Shown here in pieces: positions 57,120-64,000 of a DNA stretch of 64,000 nucleotides. Every line of letters begins with the position of its first letter. Position 1 is the first letter of the stretch. The notes beneath the pieces were generated by a model that was given only the letters and a program-made list of their open reading frames with translations, ran no database searches and had not been told where the DNA came from. The position numbers and the translations under genes are program-made. Origin of the DNA: Marinobacter salinisoli (GTDB lineage: Bacteria; Pseudomonadota; Gammaproteobacteria; Pseudomonadales; Oleiphilaceae); contig NZ_CP071247.1 of assembly GCF_017301335.1 (NCBI RefSeq), forward strand, positions 434,001-498,000, in the 5' to 3' direction.

Positions 57120-58796
57120 ATGACCGGAAAGAAAAAATCCGCCCACGCCTCGGTAGAGGCCATGTACCGTGTCTTTACGGTGCCGGAGGCCCCCGACTCG
57201 ACGCTCAGTCGGATCGACCAGGATATTTCGCAGAATCTTGCAGGCTTCCTGCAAGAGCATATCGTTGCGATTGAACGGGATCTGGCGGACGTCGAGAAAG
57301 ACTTCTCCGACCCGACGATTCCCGAAAAACCGGTATTTGTCTCCGAGCAGACGCAGTTCCTGCTCGACAAACTGGTGGCCAACTCCGTTCATACCGCCTC
57401 GCCGGCATTTATCGGCCACATGACCTCGGCGCTGCCCTATTTCATGCTGCCGCTGTCCAAGATCATGATCGCCCTGAACCAGAACCTGGTTAAAACCGAG
57501 ACCTCCAAGGCTTTCACCCCCATGGAGCGCCAGGTGCTGGGGATGATTCATCGGCTGGTTTACGAGCAAGACGGTTCGTTCTATCGGAAGTGGATGCACA
57601 ACCCCCAGTATGCGCTGGGTGCGATGTGCTCCGGCGGCACCATCGCCAACCTGACCGCACTCTGGGTCGCCCGCAATCGGGCCTTTCCGGCTGAGGGAAC
57701 GTTCCGGGGTTTGCACCAGGAAGGACTGTTCCGCGCTCTGAAGTATTACGGCTACGAAGGTGCCGCCATTGTGGTGTCCCGCCGCGGGCATTACTCACTC
57801 AGCAAGGCTGCGGATGTGTTGGGACTGGGGCGGGAAGCCCTGATTGCGGTCGATACCGATGACGAAAACCGTATCGAGATTGATGCGCTCCGGGACAAGT
57901 GCCTCGAACTGCAGCGCCAGAAGATCAAGGTCATGGCCATCTGTGGCATTGCCGGAACCACCGAAACCGGCAGCGTCGACCCACTGGATGCCATGGCTGA
58001 GATTGCCCGAGAGTTCGGCGCCCATTTTCATGTCGACGCAGCCTGGGGCGGCCCCACGCTTTTCTCGCGCAACTACAAACACTTGCTGCGGGGTATTGAG
58101 AAGGCCGACTCGGTCACCTTTGACGCCCACAAGCAACTCTATGTGCCCATGGGCGTCGGGCTCGTTGTCTTCCGCGACCCGAGTCTGGCCAGCGCGGTTG
58201 AGCACCACGCCCAGTACATCATTCGGAAAGGTTCGCGCGATCTCGGCAGCAATACCCTCGAAGGCTCGCGCCCGGGCATGTCCATGCTGATTCACTCAGG
58301 CCTGAAGATCCTGGCCCGGGAAGGGTATGAAATCCTGATTGACCAGGGCATCGAAAAAGCCAAAACCTTCGCCGAACTGATCCGTGCGGATTCCGATTTT
58401 GAGCTGGTCACCGAACCGGAACTGAACATCCTGACCTACCGTTATTGCCCTGAGGAGGTCCAGAAGGCGCTGGGACTGGCCGACCCGCAGCAAGCGAAAA
58501 AGCTGAACACCAGCTTGAACCGGATTACCAGGTTCCTGCAGAAAACCCAGCGGGAACGGGGCAAAGCCTTCGTATCCCGAACCCGGCTAGAGCCGGCGCG
58601 CTACTACCGCTTCCCGTGCATTGTTTTCCGGGTGGTGCTGGCCAACCCGCTGACCACCAGCGACATCTTGCGGGACATTCTGGCGGAACAAAAAGAACTG
58701 GCGGACGAGCCGGGAATTCAGGATGAGATCAATCTGCTTCGGGAAACCGCTTCGGACGTGATCAAACAACACCAGCCGGACACCCGTCTGGCTTGA
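57120..58796 (+). CDS. panP: PLP-dependent aspartate/glutamate decarboxylase, PanP type
   Basis: A 558-residue group II decarboxylase. The PLP lysine is Lys338 in SVTFDAHKQLYVPMGVGLVV; HVDAAWGGPTLFS carries the Asp that binds the pyridine nitrogen; CSGGTIANLTALWVARN is the phosphate-binding helix. Length and the N-terminal extension match the PanP enzymes of Vibrio and other marine gammaproteobacteria, which make beta-alanine from aspartate for CoA and replace pyruvoyl PanD. coaBC and coaD are also in this window. The start is uncertain: the ATG at 57120 lacks a good Shine-Dalgarno sequence. Glutamate decarboxylase activity cannot be excluded. Confidence 0.78.
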   Translation: MTGKKKSAHASVEAMYRVFTVPEAPDSTLSRIDQDISQNLAGFLQEHIVAIERDLADVEKDFSDPTIPEKPVFVSEQTQFLLDKLVANSVHTASPAFIGHMTSALPYFMLPLSKIMIALNQNLVKTETSKAFTPMERQVLGMIHRLVYEQDGSFYRKWMHNPQYALGAMCSGGTIANLTALWVARNRAFPAEGTFRGLHQEGLFRALKYYGYEGAAIVVSRRGHYSLSKAADVLGLGREALIAVDTDDENRIEIDALRDKCLELQRQKIKVMAICGIAGTTETGSVDPLDAMAEIAREFGAHFHVDAAWGGPTLFSRNYKHLLRGIEKADSVTFDAHKQLYVPMGVGLVVFRDPSLASAVEHHAQYIIRKGSRDLGSNTLEGSRPGMSMLIHSGLKILAREGYEILIDQGIEKAKTFAELIRADSDFELVTEPELNILTYRYCPEEVQKALGLADPQQAKKLNTSLNRITRFLQKTQRERGKAFVSRTRLEPARYYRFPCIVFRVVLANPLTTSDILRDILAEQKELADEPGIQDEINLLRETASDVIKQHQPDTRLA

Positions 58797-58807
58797 CGGG
58801 CCGGCTG

Positions 58808-58827
58808 CCACTGCCAAGAGGCAGTGG
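58808..58827. terminator. 8-bp hairpin between panP and the small unknown gene
   Basis: CCACTGCC, loop AAGA, GGCAGTGG, in the 39-bp convergent gap. No T-run, so a weak terminator at best. Confidence 0.35.
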
Positions 58828-58835
58828 AGGCACCC

Positions 58836-59102
58836 TCAGTAGAGCGCCTCTTCGTCTTCCAGAACATCGTGGATGATATCGAGGAACATGCGATCCGCGT
58901 CACTCCACTGCTCGGGGATACGGATCGTGGTGTTGGCACTGATTTCGCGCGCGATCAGCTCCTTGGCGTTGGGCTCACTCCGGTACTTGCGGGCGATTTC
59001 CATTGATTTGACGGCAATGGTCGGCTCGCTCATCACCTTCTTGATGAACACCCTCAATTCATCAATCATCCTGGCCTGCTGGCTCTCAACAGATGTACTC
59101 AT
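58836..59102 (-). CDS. Small conserved-looking protein of unknown function
   Basis: An 88-residue acidic protein with no signal peptide or membrane segment. It is mostly alpha-helical and ends VLEDEEALY. A start ATG is well placed, preceded by GGAGTGA, and the reading frame is complete. I do not recognise a family. It follows the Pit transporter gene (99 nt away, same strand), so it may be part of that transcript. The panP transcript from the other side faces it. Confidence 0.6.
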   Translation of the reverse strand: MSTSVESQQARMIDELRVFIKKVMSEPTIAVKSMEIARKYRSEPNAKELIAREISANTTIRIPEQWSDADRMFLDIIHDVLEDEEALY

Positions 59103-59129
59103 ACGTCACTCCACGGATACGGATGTTGC

Positions 59130-59155
59130 CGGGGGCATTGTCCGCCCCCGCTTTT
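59130..59155 (+). terminator. Plus-strand intrinsic terminator beyond the small unknown gene
   Basis: CGGGGGC (59130-59136), 7-nt loop, GCCCCCG (59144-59150), then CTTTTTA. The T-run is only on the plus strand, although both flanking genes are on the minus strand. It would stop panP read-through after crossing the small gene in antisense. Confidence 0.7.
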
Positions 59156-59201
59156 TAGCCAGTATGGCCCAAACCGGCGGGATACCACCAGCCCTGACGG
59201 C

Positions 59202-60767
59202 CTAGATCATCATCCCACGAAGGGTGAAAAACAGAACCGCAGCCATCAGCGCAGAAGCCGGAACCGTGATAATCCACGCCGCCGCGATCTTCATCAGATG
59301 CGAGCGCTTGACCAACTCCTCACGATAGATCTTTTTCAGGCGGCGACGCTCGGACTTGGCCAGTGGCACCTGCTTCTTCTGCTTGCGAGCCTGCTTCAAC
59401 AAGTCTTCCATTTCCTCCACGGAGGCATTCCGGAAGTCATCCAGGAAGGGTTTCAGGCGTTTCTGCTCTTCCTCGTCGTGCTGCTCCATGATCTTGTGCA
59501 GCTGAGTCGCGTAGTTGGACTTGAGGTACTCCCGCAGGAAGCCCACGCCGAAAACACCACCAATCGCGATGTGCGTCGAACTGACCGGCAGGCCCAGCTG
59601 AGATGCCAGGATCACGGTCAGTGCAGCAGACAATGCGACACAGAAGGCCCGGGTCTTGTCGAGCTCGGTAATCTCGCTGCCTACGGTTTTGATCAGGCGC
59701 GGGCCAAACAGCATCAGGCCAACGGCAATACCCAGCGCACCGACCATCATGACCCACAGGGGAATAGACGCCTCGGTCACCACCCCGCCGGAGGAAAGCG
59801 CATCATTGATCGCCGCCAACGGACCAATCGCGTTGGCCACGTCGTTGGCGCCATGCGCGAAACTCAGCAGCGCGGCAGCAAAGATCAGCGGCCAGGTGAA
59901 CAGCGTATTCACGCCGCTGGCGCTGTTCTCCATGGTTGCTGCCCGGCGGTTGACCAGGCCACGAACGAGGAAATACACAATGGCAGCCGCAGCGAGACCA
60001 ACCAGCGCGGCCTCAAAAAAGTCCACTTTGACAACTTTCTTGACGCCCTTAACCATCAAATAGGTGCCGAACGCCCAGGCCATGACGGACACCAGCAAGG
60101 GCACAAAGGTCCGCGCTGCAGGCACGACATCCTTTCGGTACAGAACGGTTTTCTTGATCAGGAACAGGAAGACAGCCGCCAGGGCACCACCCAGAACCGG
60201 TGAGATTACCCAGCTGGCCGCAATCTTACCCATGACGCCCCAGTCCGCAATCGTCCATCCGCCTGCGGCGATGCCAGCGCCGAGAACACCACCCACGATC
60301 GAGTGCGTGGTCGACACCGGGGCCCCCATCCAGGTGGCGAGGTTGAGCCACAGAGCGCCGGCCAGCAACGCCGCCGTCATGACCCAGACAAAGGCTTGCC
60401 CCTGCCCCAGGCTCGACGGATCAATAATGCCGCCCTTAATGGTGGAGACCACATCGCCACCAGCGATCAACGCCCCGGACGCCTCAAAAATCGCGGCAAT
60501 AATGACCGCGGCACCCAGGGACAGCGCGCCAGAGCCCACCGCAGGGCCGACGTTATTGGCGACATCGTTGGCGCCGATATTGATCGCCATGTAGCCGCCA
60601 ATCACCGCGGCGGCCATCAACAACATGCTGTTGGGCAGATCCTTGCTGATAGCGCCTACCACCAGCCATACCCCGAGAAGGAAGAGAAAACTGATGCCCG
60701 CGCGGTAACGCTCAGTGGTGGGGCTGGTCAGCAACGTATCGACTAATCCGGCTGAAGAACGGGCCAT
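59202..60767 (-). CDS. pit: Pit-family inorganic phosphate transporter
   Basis: A 521-residue inner-membrane carrier. The two inverted-repeat signatures of the PiT family are visible: MAINIGANDVANNVGPAVG in the first half and FAHGANDVANAIGPLAAI in the second. At least ten hydrophobic segments are evident, with a basic hydrophilic loop rich in Lys and Arg (RKQKKQVPLAKSERRRLKK) near the C-terminus before the last helix. It imports phosphate as a neutral metal-phosphate complex with protons. No DUF47/PhoU-like partner gene is next to it. The dgc gene is divergent. Confidence 0.92.
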   Translation of the reverse strand: MARSSAGLVDTLLTSPTTERYRAGISFLFLLGVWLVVGAISKDLPNSMLLMAAAVIGGYMAINIGANDVANNVGPAVGSGALSLGAAVIIAAIFEASGALIAGGDVVSTIKGGIIDPSSLGQGQAFVWVMTAALLAGALWLNLATWMGAPVSTTHSIVGGVLGAGIAAGGWTIADWGVMGKIAASWVISPVLGGALAAVFLFLIKKTVLYRKDVVPAARTFVPLLVSVMAWAFGTYLMVKGVKKVVKVDFFEAALVGLAAAAIVYFLVRGLVNRRAATMENSASGVNTLFTWPLIFAAALLSFAHGANDVANAIGPLAAINDALSSGGVVTEASIPLWVMMVGALGIAVGLMLFGPRLIKTVGSEITELDKTRAFCVALSAALTVILASQLGLPVSSTHIAIGGVFGVGFLREYLKSNYATQLHKIMEQHDEEEQKRLKPFLDDFRNASVEEMEDLLKQARKQKKQVPLAKSERRRLKKIYREELVKRSHLMKIAAAWIITVPASALMAAVLFFTLRGMMI

Positions 60768-60824
60768 GTGAATAATCTCTCTTTAATCGGATCAAGGTGC
60801 TCAGCGAATGAACTAAAGTCGCGC

Positions 60825-60853
60825 ACTATAAAACCTTTGACACCGGAATGAAA
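60825..60853 (-). promoter_or_regulatory. Possible pit promoter
   Basis: On the minus strand TTTCAT (60853-60848), 17-nt spacer, TATAGT (60830-60825). The -35 is weak. No recognisable pho box is seen in this divergent region. Prediction only. Confidence 0.35.
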
Positions 60854-60968
60854 CGAGAAACGTAGTTCCACCTACTCTAGAACGTGTCACATTTAAGGGT
60901 ATAAATTCTGGACAATCCGGCCCATACTCGGCACAAAATGCGTCAAAAGAAAAATAAGACTCTCATCG

Positions 60969-62072
60969 ATGCCAGAATCGCTGCCTTTCAACCACAGAAC
61001 CGCCTTTGAACAGGAGGAAGCGCAGGTTGCGCGCGTGTCGAATTGGCTGTCCGTGATGGGAATGCTGTTCCTGACCGGTATCGGTTCCAAGGCGTGGTTC
61101 AGCGCGCACTTCACCCATGCCTGGGTACTCTGGTCGTTTGCCGCGCTCCTCGGCGCCAATATGGCATACTTTGCCGCAACCGGTAATCGAAGCGCGCAGA
61201 AGTCGGGCATGCTGGTGATCGTCAGTGCCCTGTTTGCCTATCTGATCGTAACCGGTGGCGAGAACAATACCGGCCCTTTGTGGCTTTACGTGTTTCCTCC
61301 CTTGCTGTTCTATCTGTCGTCGCTGCGCGTAGGTACCGCCGTTCTCATCCTGTGCGCCACGATCGCGGCAATTGTTTTCGCATTTCCCGGCTTGCCAATG
61401 GTCACGGCCGAATACCACACGGATTTCAAGATCCGCTTTTTCTCCACGCTGTTTTTCGAATCGATCTTCTGCTACGTGCTGGAAGCCAGCCGACTCAAGG
61501 CCCGGAATGAACTGGTCAAGCAGGCCGACAGCCTGGAACGCGCCGCGCGGACCGATGAACTCACAGGGATTTCCAACCGGCGGGACATGCAAAGCCGGCT
61601 GCAAACCGAGTTTTCGCGATATCAGCGCACAGGGCACCACTTTTCCATCGCCCTGATCGATCTTGACCTGTTCAAGAACATTAACGACAGCGCCGGCCAT
61701 GATGCCGGCGACGAGGTACTGAAGCAGTTTACCGACCTTGCGCAGTCGGTTATTCGCCAGAGCGACGTCATTGCCAGGTGGGGCGGCGAGGAATTCCTCA
61801 TTCTGCTGCCCGATACCTCCCTGCTGCAGGCCCTGGCACTGGCGGAACGCCTTCGCTCCGAGGTATCGAGCCACAACTTTGAATTTCGCGATACGCCTCT
61901 GCCGGTGACCATCAGCGCCGGGGTGTGTTCCATTGCCAAGTCCGGCACGCTGGACGAGCTGCTTCGCCAGGCCGATGCCCATCTGTACAACGCCAAAGAG
62001 ACCGGCCGTAACCGCATAGCGCCGCGCGTCCGCACCTACGACCACCCGCTGCCAGAGCCCATCGAAACTTGA
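60969..62072 (+). CDS. Membrane-bound diguanylate cyclase
   Basis: A 367-residue protein. The first half has about six hydrophobic segments (WLSVMGMLFLTGIGSKAW, WVLWSFAALLGANMAYFA, MLVIVSALFAYLIVTGG and others), a possible sensor. The GGDEF domain follows from about residue 195: DELTGISNRRDM, IDLDLFKNINDSAGHDAGDE and the active-site RWGGEEF. RQSD stands exactly five residues before GGEEF, the inhibitory c-di-GMP site. So this cyclase should be active and product-inhibited. It is divergent from pit. Confidence 0.9.
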   Translation: MPESLPFNHRTAFEQEEAQVARVSNWLSVMGMLFLTGIGSKAWFSAHFTHAWVLWSFAALLGANMAYFAATGNRSAQKSGMLVIVSALFAYLIVTGGENNTGPLWLYVFPPLLFYLSSLRVGTAVLILCATIAAIVFAFPGLPMVTAEYHTDFKIRFFSTLFFESIFCYVLEASRLKARNELVKQADSLERAARTDELTGISNRRDMQSRLQTEFSRYQRTGHHFSIALIDLDLFKNINDSAGHDAGDEVLKQFTDLAQSVIRQSDVIARWGGEEFLILLPDTSLLQALALAERLRSEVSSHNFEFRDTPLPVTISAGVCSIAKSGTLDELLRQADAHLYNAKETGRNRIAPRVRTYDHPLPEPIET

Positions 62073-62140
62073 GCACCACAGGCCTCACCATTAAGATCGT
62101 TGGCCGATAACGTCTGTTCAACGCAACAACAGGACTCTCG

Positions 62141-62590
62141 ATGCCAACAGCCATTCGTATCCTGGTCGGCAGCGTCTATGGTGGCGCCCTGCTCACTGCC
62201 CGGGAAATCAAGAAAGACCTCGAAAGCCGCGGCCACCGTGTCACCGTGCTGGAAAACCCCGCACTGGAGGACATCACCAGTAACGACGACGCCCTGCTGG
62301 TCTGCACCTCCACCACCGGACAAGGGGAAGTCCCGGCCAACCTGCTGCCGTTCTACGTGGACTTGCGGGATCGCCTGCCGCAGCAACCCGGACGCCCGTT
62401 CGGCATGATTGTGCTTGGCGACAGCTCCTACGGTGACACCTTCTGCGGCGCCGGTGACCTGATGGAAGAGGCGCTTTATGAAACCGCCGCGCGCAAGGTG
62501 GGTGACACCTTGAAGATCGACGCTTTGGAAACCATGGAACCGGAAGCCGAAGCGCTACCCTGGGCAAGGGACTGGGCCGACAAAATCTGA
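62141..62590 (+). CDS. Flavodoxin domain protein (MioC-like)
   Basis: A 149-residue flavodoxin. The FMN phosphate loop SVYGGALLTA comes first, then VCTSTTGQGEVPANLLPFY and VLGDSSYGDTFCGAGDLMEE for the isoalloxazine ring. The spacing resembles MioC and the flavodoxin domain of sulfite reductase. The redox partner is unknown. It is 68 nt after the diguanylate cyclase. Confidence 0.88.
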   Translation: MPTAIRILVGSVYGGALLTAREIKKDLESRGHRVTVLENPALEDITSNDDALLVCTSTTGQGEVPANLLPFYVDLRDRLPQQPGRPFGMIVLGDSSYGDTFCGAGDLMEEALYETAARKVGDTLKIDALETMEPEAEALPWARDWADKI

Positions 62591-62685
62591 CACCGATGCT
62601 CTAAAATTGAGCACTAACCCATGTCCTGCTCTTGAGTGGCCCGTTCAGACCGGCGATAATTTAACCAACTGAACCATGGAAATGG

Positions 62686-64000
62686 GTGACCGTTATTTTC
62701 TGGCCGCGAATTCTGACAGCCTTGCTGCTGCTTTCGGTGCTGGCCCTGCCGAGTCAGGCTGCCACTGGCAAGTCGATTGATCGGGCACATCAGCTCCTGG
62801 TTCCGGCAGACGCCAAGCTCTCGCTGGACGACATTCTGTCGTCCAGCGAGTGGCAACCACTGAAGGGCAACAGCCCCAACTTTGGCTACATCGACGAGAC
62901 GGTCTGGCTGCGGTTTCCCGTGCCGAAAACCGGATCGCTGAATCTGCTCGAAATCAACTACGCCCATCTGGACCAGATTCGCTTCTTCTTGCTGGCCAAC
63001 GGCAAGGTTGTTGACCGCATCACGGCCGGCGACCGCTTTCCGTTTTCCCAGCGCCCTATCCTGCACCGGAATTTCCTGTTTCCCTTCGAAAGAACCGAGC
63101 AGGCGGATTACGAAATCCTGCTGCAAATTCGCAGCAGCGGCGCCATCCAGGTCCCCCTGACGTTCTGGAACGACAAGACCTTTTTCGAAGAGGCATTTGT
63201 CGAAGATCAGGTGCACGCCATCTATTACGGCATCCTGATTACCGTCATCTTCTTTAACCTGTTCGTGTTTGTTGCGCTCCGGGAACGGGTCCACCTGCTG
63301 TACTCCCTGTCGACGCTCGGCTACCTGCTGCTGATCGGAACCCTCAATGGCATAACGTTTCAGGTACTCTGGCCGGAAGGGCCCGGGGTGCAGAACCGCG
63401 CCATGTTGCTGAGCATTCCCGGCGCCTTGCTGTTCACGCTCTGGTTTGCCCGCGATTACCTGCACATCGGCGCCACCAGCCGGGCGCTGGAGCGCACCGT
63501 GGATGCAGCCATCGCCATCAATGCGCTGGCCGGACTGGCCACGTTCGTTCTGGATTACAGCACCGCCATTCAAATGGTGGTGATTCTGTCCATTCCGAGC
63601 AGTCTACTGCTGACGATTGTTGGCCCACAGCAATGGTTGCGCGGCAATCGCCAAGGGGTTTACTACACCCTGGCCTGGGGCCTGCTCACTCTGGGCAGCG
63701 CGATTACTGCGGCCAATAAGCTCGGATTCCTGCCGAACAATTTCCTGACGCTGTACGCCATGCAGATCGGTTCGGCCCTGCAGGCCATCCTGCTGGCCAT
63801 GGCCATGGCCATCAAACTGCTGCAGGAACGCCAGGATAAGATTGAAGCGAGGGACGCGGAACTTCGGGCCATGGCCGCCCGCCGCGATGCCGAACTCAAA
63901 CTGATGGACCACGCCCTGCACAACCCACTGACCGGACTCCCCAACCTGGCCAGCTTCGAAATGGCCTTGAACGACTTGATGCTTCGGCAACCAAACCATC
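62686..64000 (+). CDS. 7TM-DISM receptor with GGDEF domain, 5' part (runs off the window)
   Basis: 438 codons are in the window and the frame stays open to the end. A signal peptide (ILTALLLLSVLALPSQA) leads to a periplasmic 7TMR-DISMED2-type beta domain (NFGYIDETVWLRFPV). Seven hydrophobic segments follow from about residue 180 (YGILITVIFFNLFVFVAL, LYSLSTLGYLLLIGTL and others). A coiled coil (KLLQERQDKIEARDAELRAM) then leads to the start of a GGDEF domain, NPLTGLPNLASFE. The GTG at 62686 is the only start after the in-frame stop. The cyclase core and any EAL domain lie outside. Confidence 0.82.
   Translation, partial: MTVIFWPRILTALLLLSVLALPSQAATGKSIDRAHQLLVPADAKLSLDDILSSSEWQPLKGNSPNFGYIDETVWLRFPVPKTGSLNLLEINYAHLDQIRFFLLANGKVVDRITAGDRFPFSQRPILHRNFLFPFERTEQADYEILLQIRSSGAIQVPLTFWNDKTFFEEAFVEDQVHAIYYGILITVIFFNLFVFVALRERVHLLYSLSTLGYLLLIGTLNGITFQVLWPEGPGVQNRAMLLSIPGALLFTLWFARDYLHIGATSRALERTVDAAIAINALAGLATFVLDYSTAIQMVVILSIPSSLLLTIVGPQQWLRGNRQGVYYTLAWGLLTLGSAITAANKLGFLPNNFLTLYAMQIGSALQAILLAMAMAIKLLQERQDKIEARDAELRAMAARRDAELKLMDHALHNPLTGLPNLASFEMALNDLMLRQPNH

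Overview
The window is a stretch of gammaproteobacterial chromosome whose gene content and order most resemble Marinobacter and its Pseudomonas relatives. Several neighbourhoods known from Pseudomonas aeruginosa or P. putida are present: lptD next to amgK-murU, rpe-gph-trpE, trpGDC followed further on by vfr-osmC-speD, coaBC-dut-algC-argB, rpmB-rpmG beside radC, and hemB-ppk. The assignment to Marinobacter is an inference from this content; no rRNA gene is present. I saw no tRNA gene, insertion sequence, prophage or CRISPR array.

Layout. 1-4.8 kb: the 5' end of lptD on the minus strand, divergent from a cell-wall recycling pair (amgK, murU), a soluble DjlA-like co-chaperone, then rpe and gph. 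4.8-9.0 kb: a trpL leader peptide with three Trp codons, then trpE-trpG-trpD-trpC. 9.1-18.6 kb: an accessory-looking block between trpC and vfr. It holds a DUF4202 gene, two glutathione transferases, a glycine betaine/choline-type ABC transporter (proX-proW-proV), a three-domain lipoprotein, a third GST, and a membrane di-iron oxygenase resembling alkylglycerol monooxygenase that overlaps a monoglyceride-lipase-like hydrolase. 18.7-24.3 kb: vfr, osmC, speD, azoreductase, pirin, a broken solute-binding-protein gene and phosphoribulokinase. 24.3-28.1 kb: one very large PilZ-DUF1631-GGDEF-EAL protein with degenerate catalytic motifs.

28.3-38.5 kb: a lipoprotein aminopeptidase whose 3' end overlaps argA tail to tail, then a long minus-strand series coaBC-dut-algC-argB-(unknown membrane protein)-argE-argA. 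It joins arginine synthesis, sugar-phosphate mutase, dUTPase and coenzyme A genes. 38.6-43.2 kb: radC, rpmB-rpmG, an endonuclease/phosphatase-fold protein, dsbA, cytochrome c4 and engB. 43.4-48.0 kb: a TetR regulator divergent from an aldehyde dehydrogenase, a Tat-exported small subunit and a GMC flavoprotein, with a perfect 16-bp palindrome between the -35 and -10 elements of the shared control region. This looks like a regulated alcohol-to-acid oxidation module.

48.0-53.4 kb: coaD-ferredoxin, then hemB-ppk1-DUF945 on the minus strand. 53.7-64 kb: a SutA-like small protein, a TetR/AidB-like acyl-CoA dehydrogenase pair, a DUF503 gene, a PanP-type decarboxylase, a small unknown protein, a Pit phosphate transporter, a membrane diguanylate cyclase, a flavodoxin and the 5' part of a 7TM-DISM/GGDEF receptor that runs off the end. 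Starts were moved from the longest ORF where a Shine-Dalgarno sequence, signal peptide or family length supported it.
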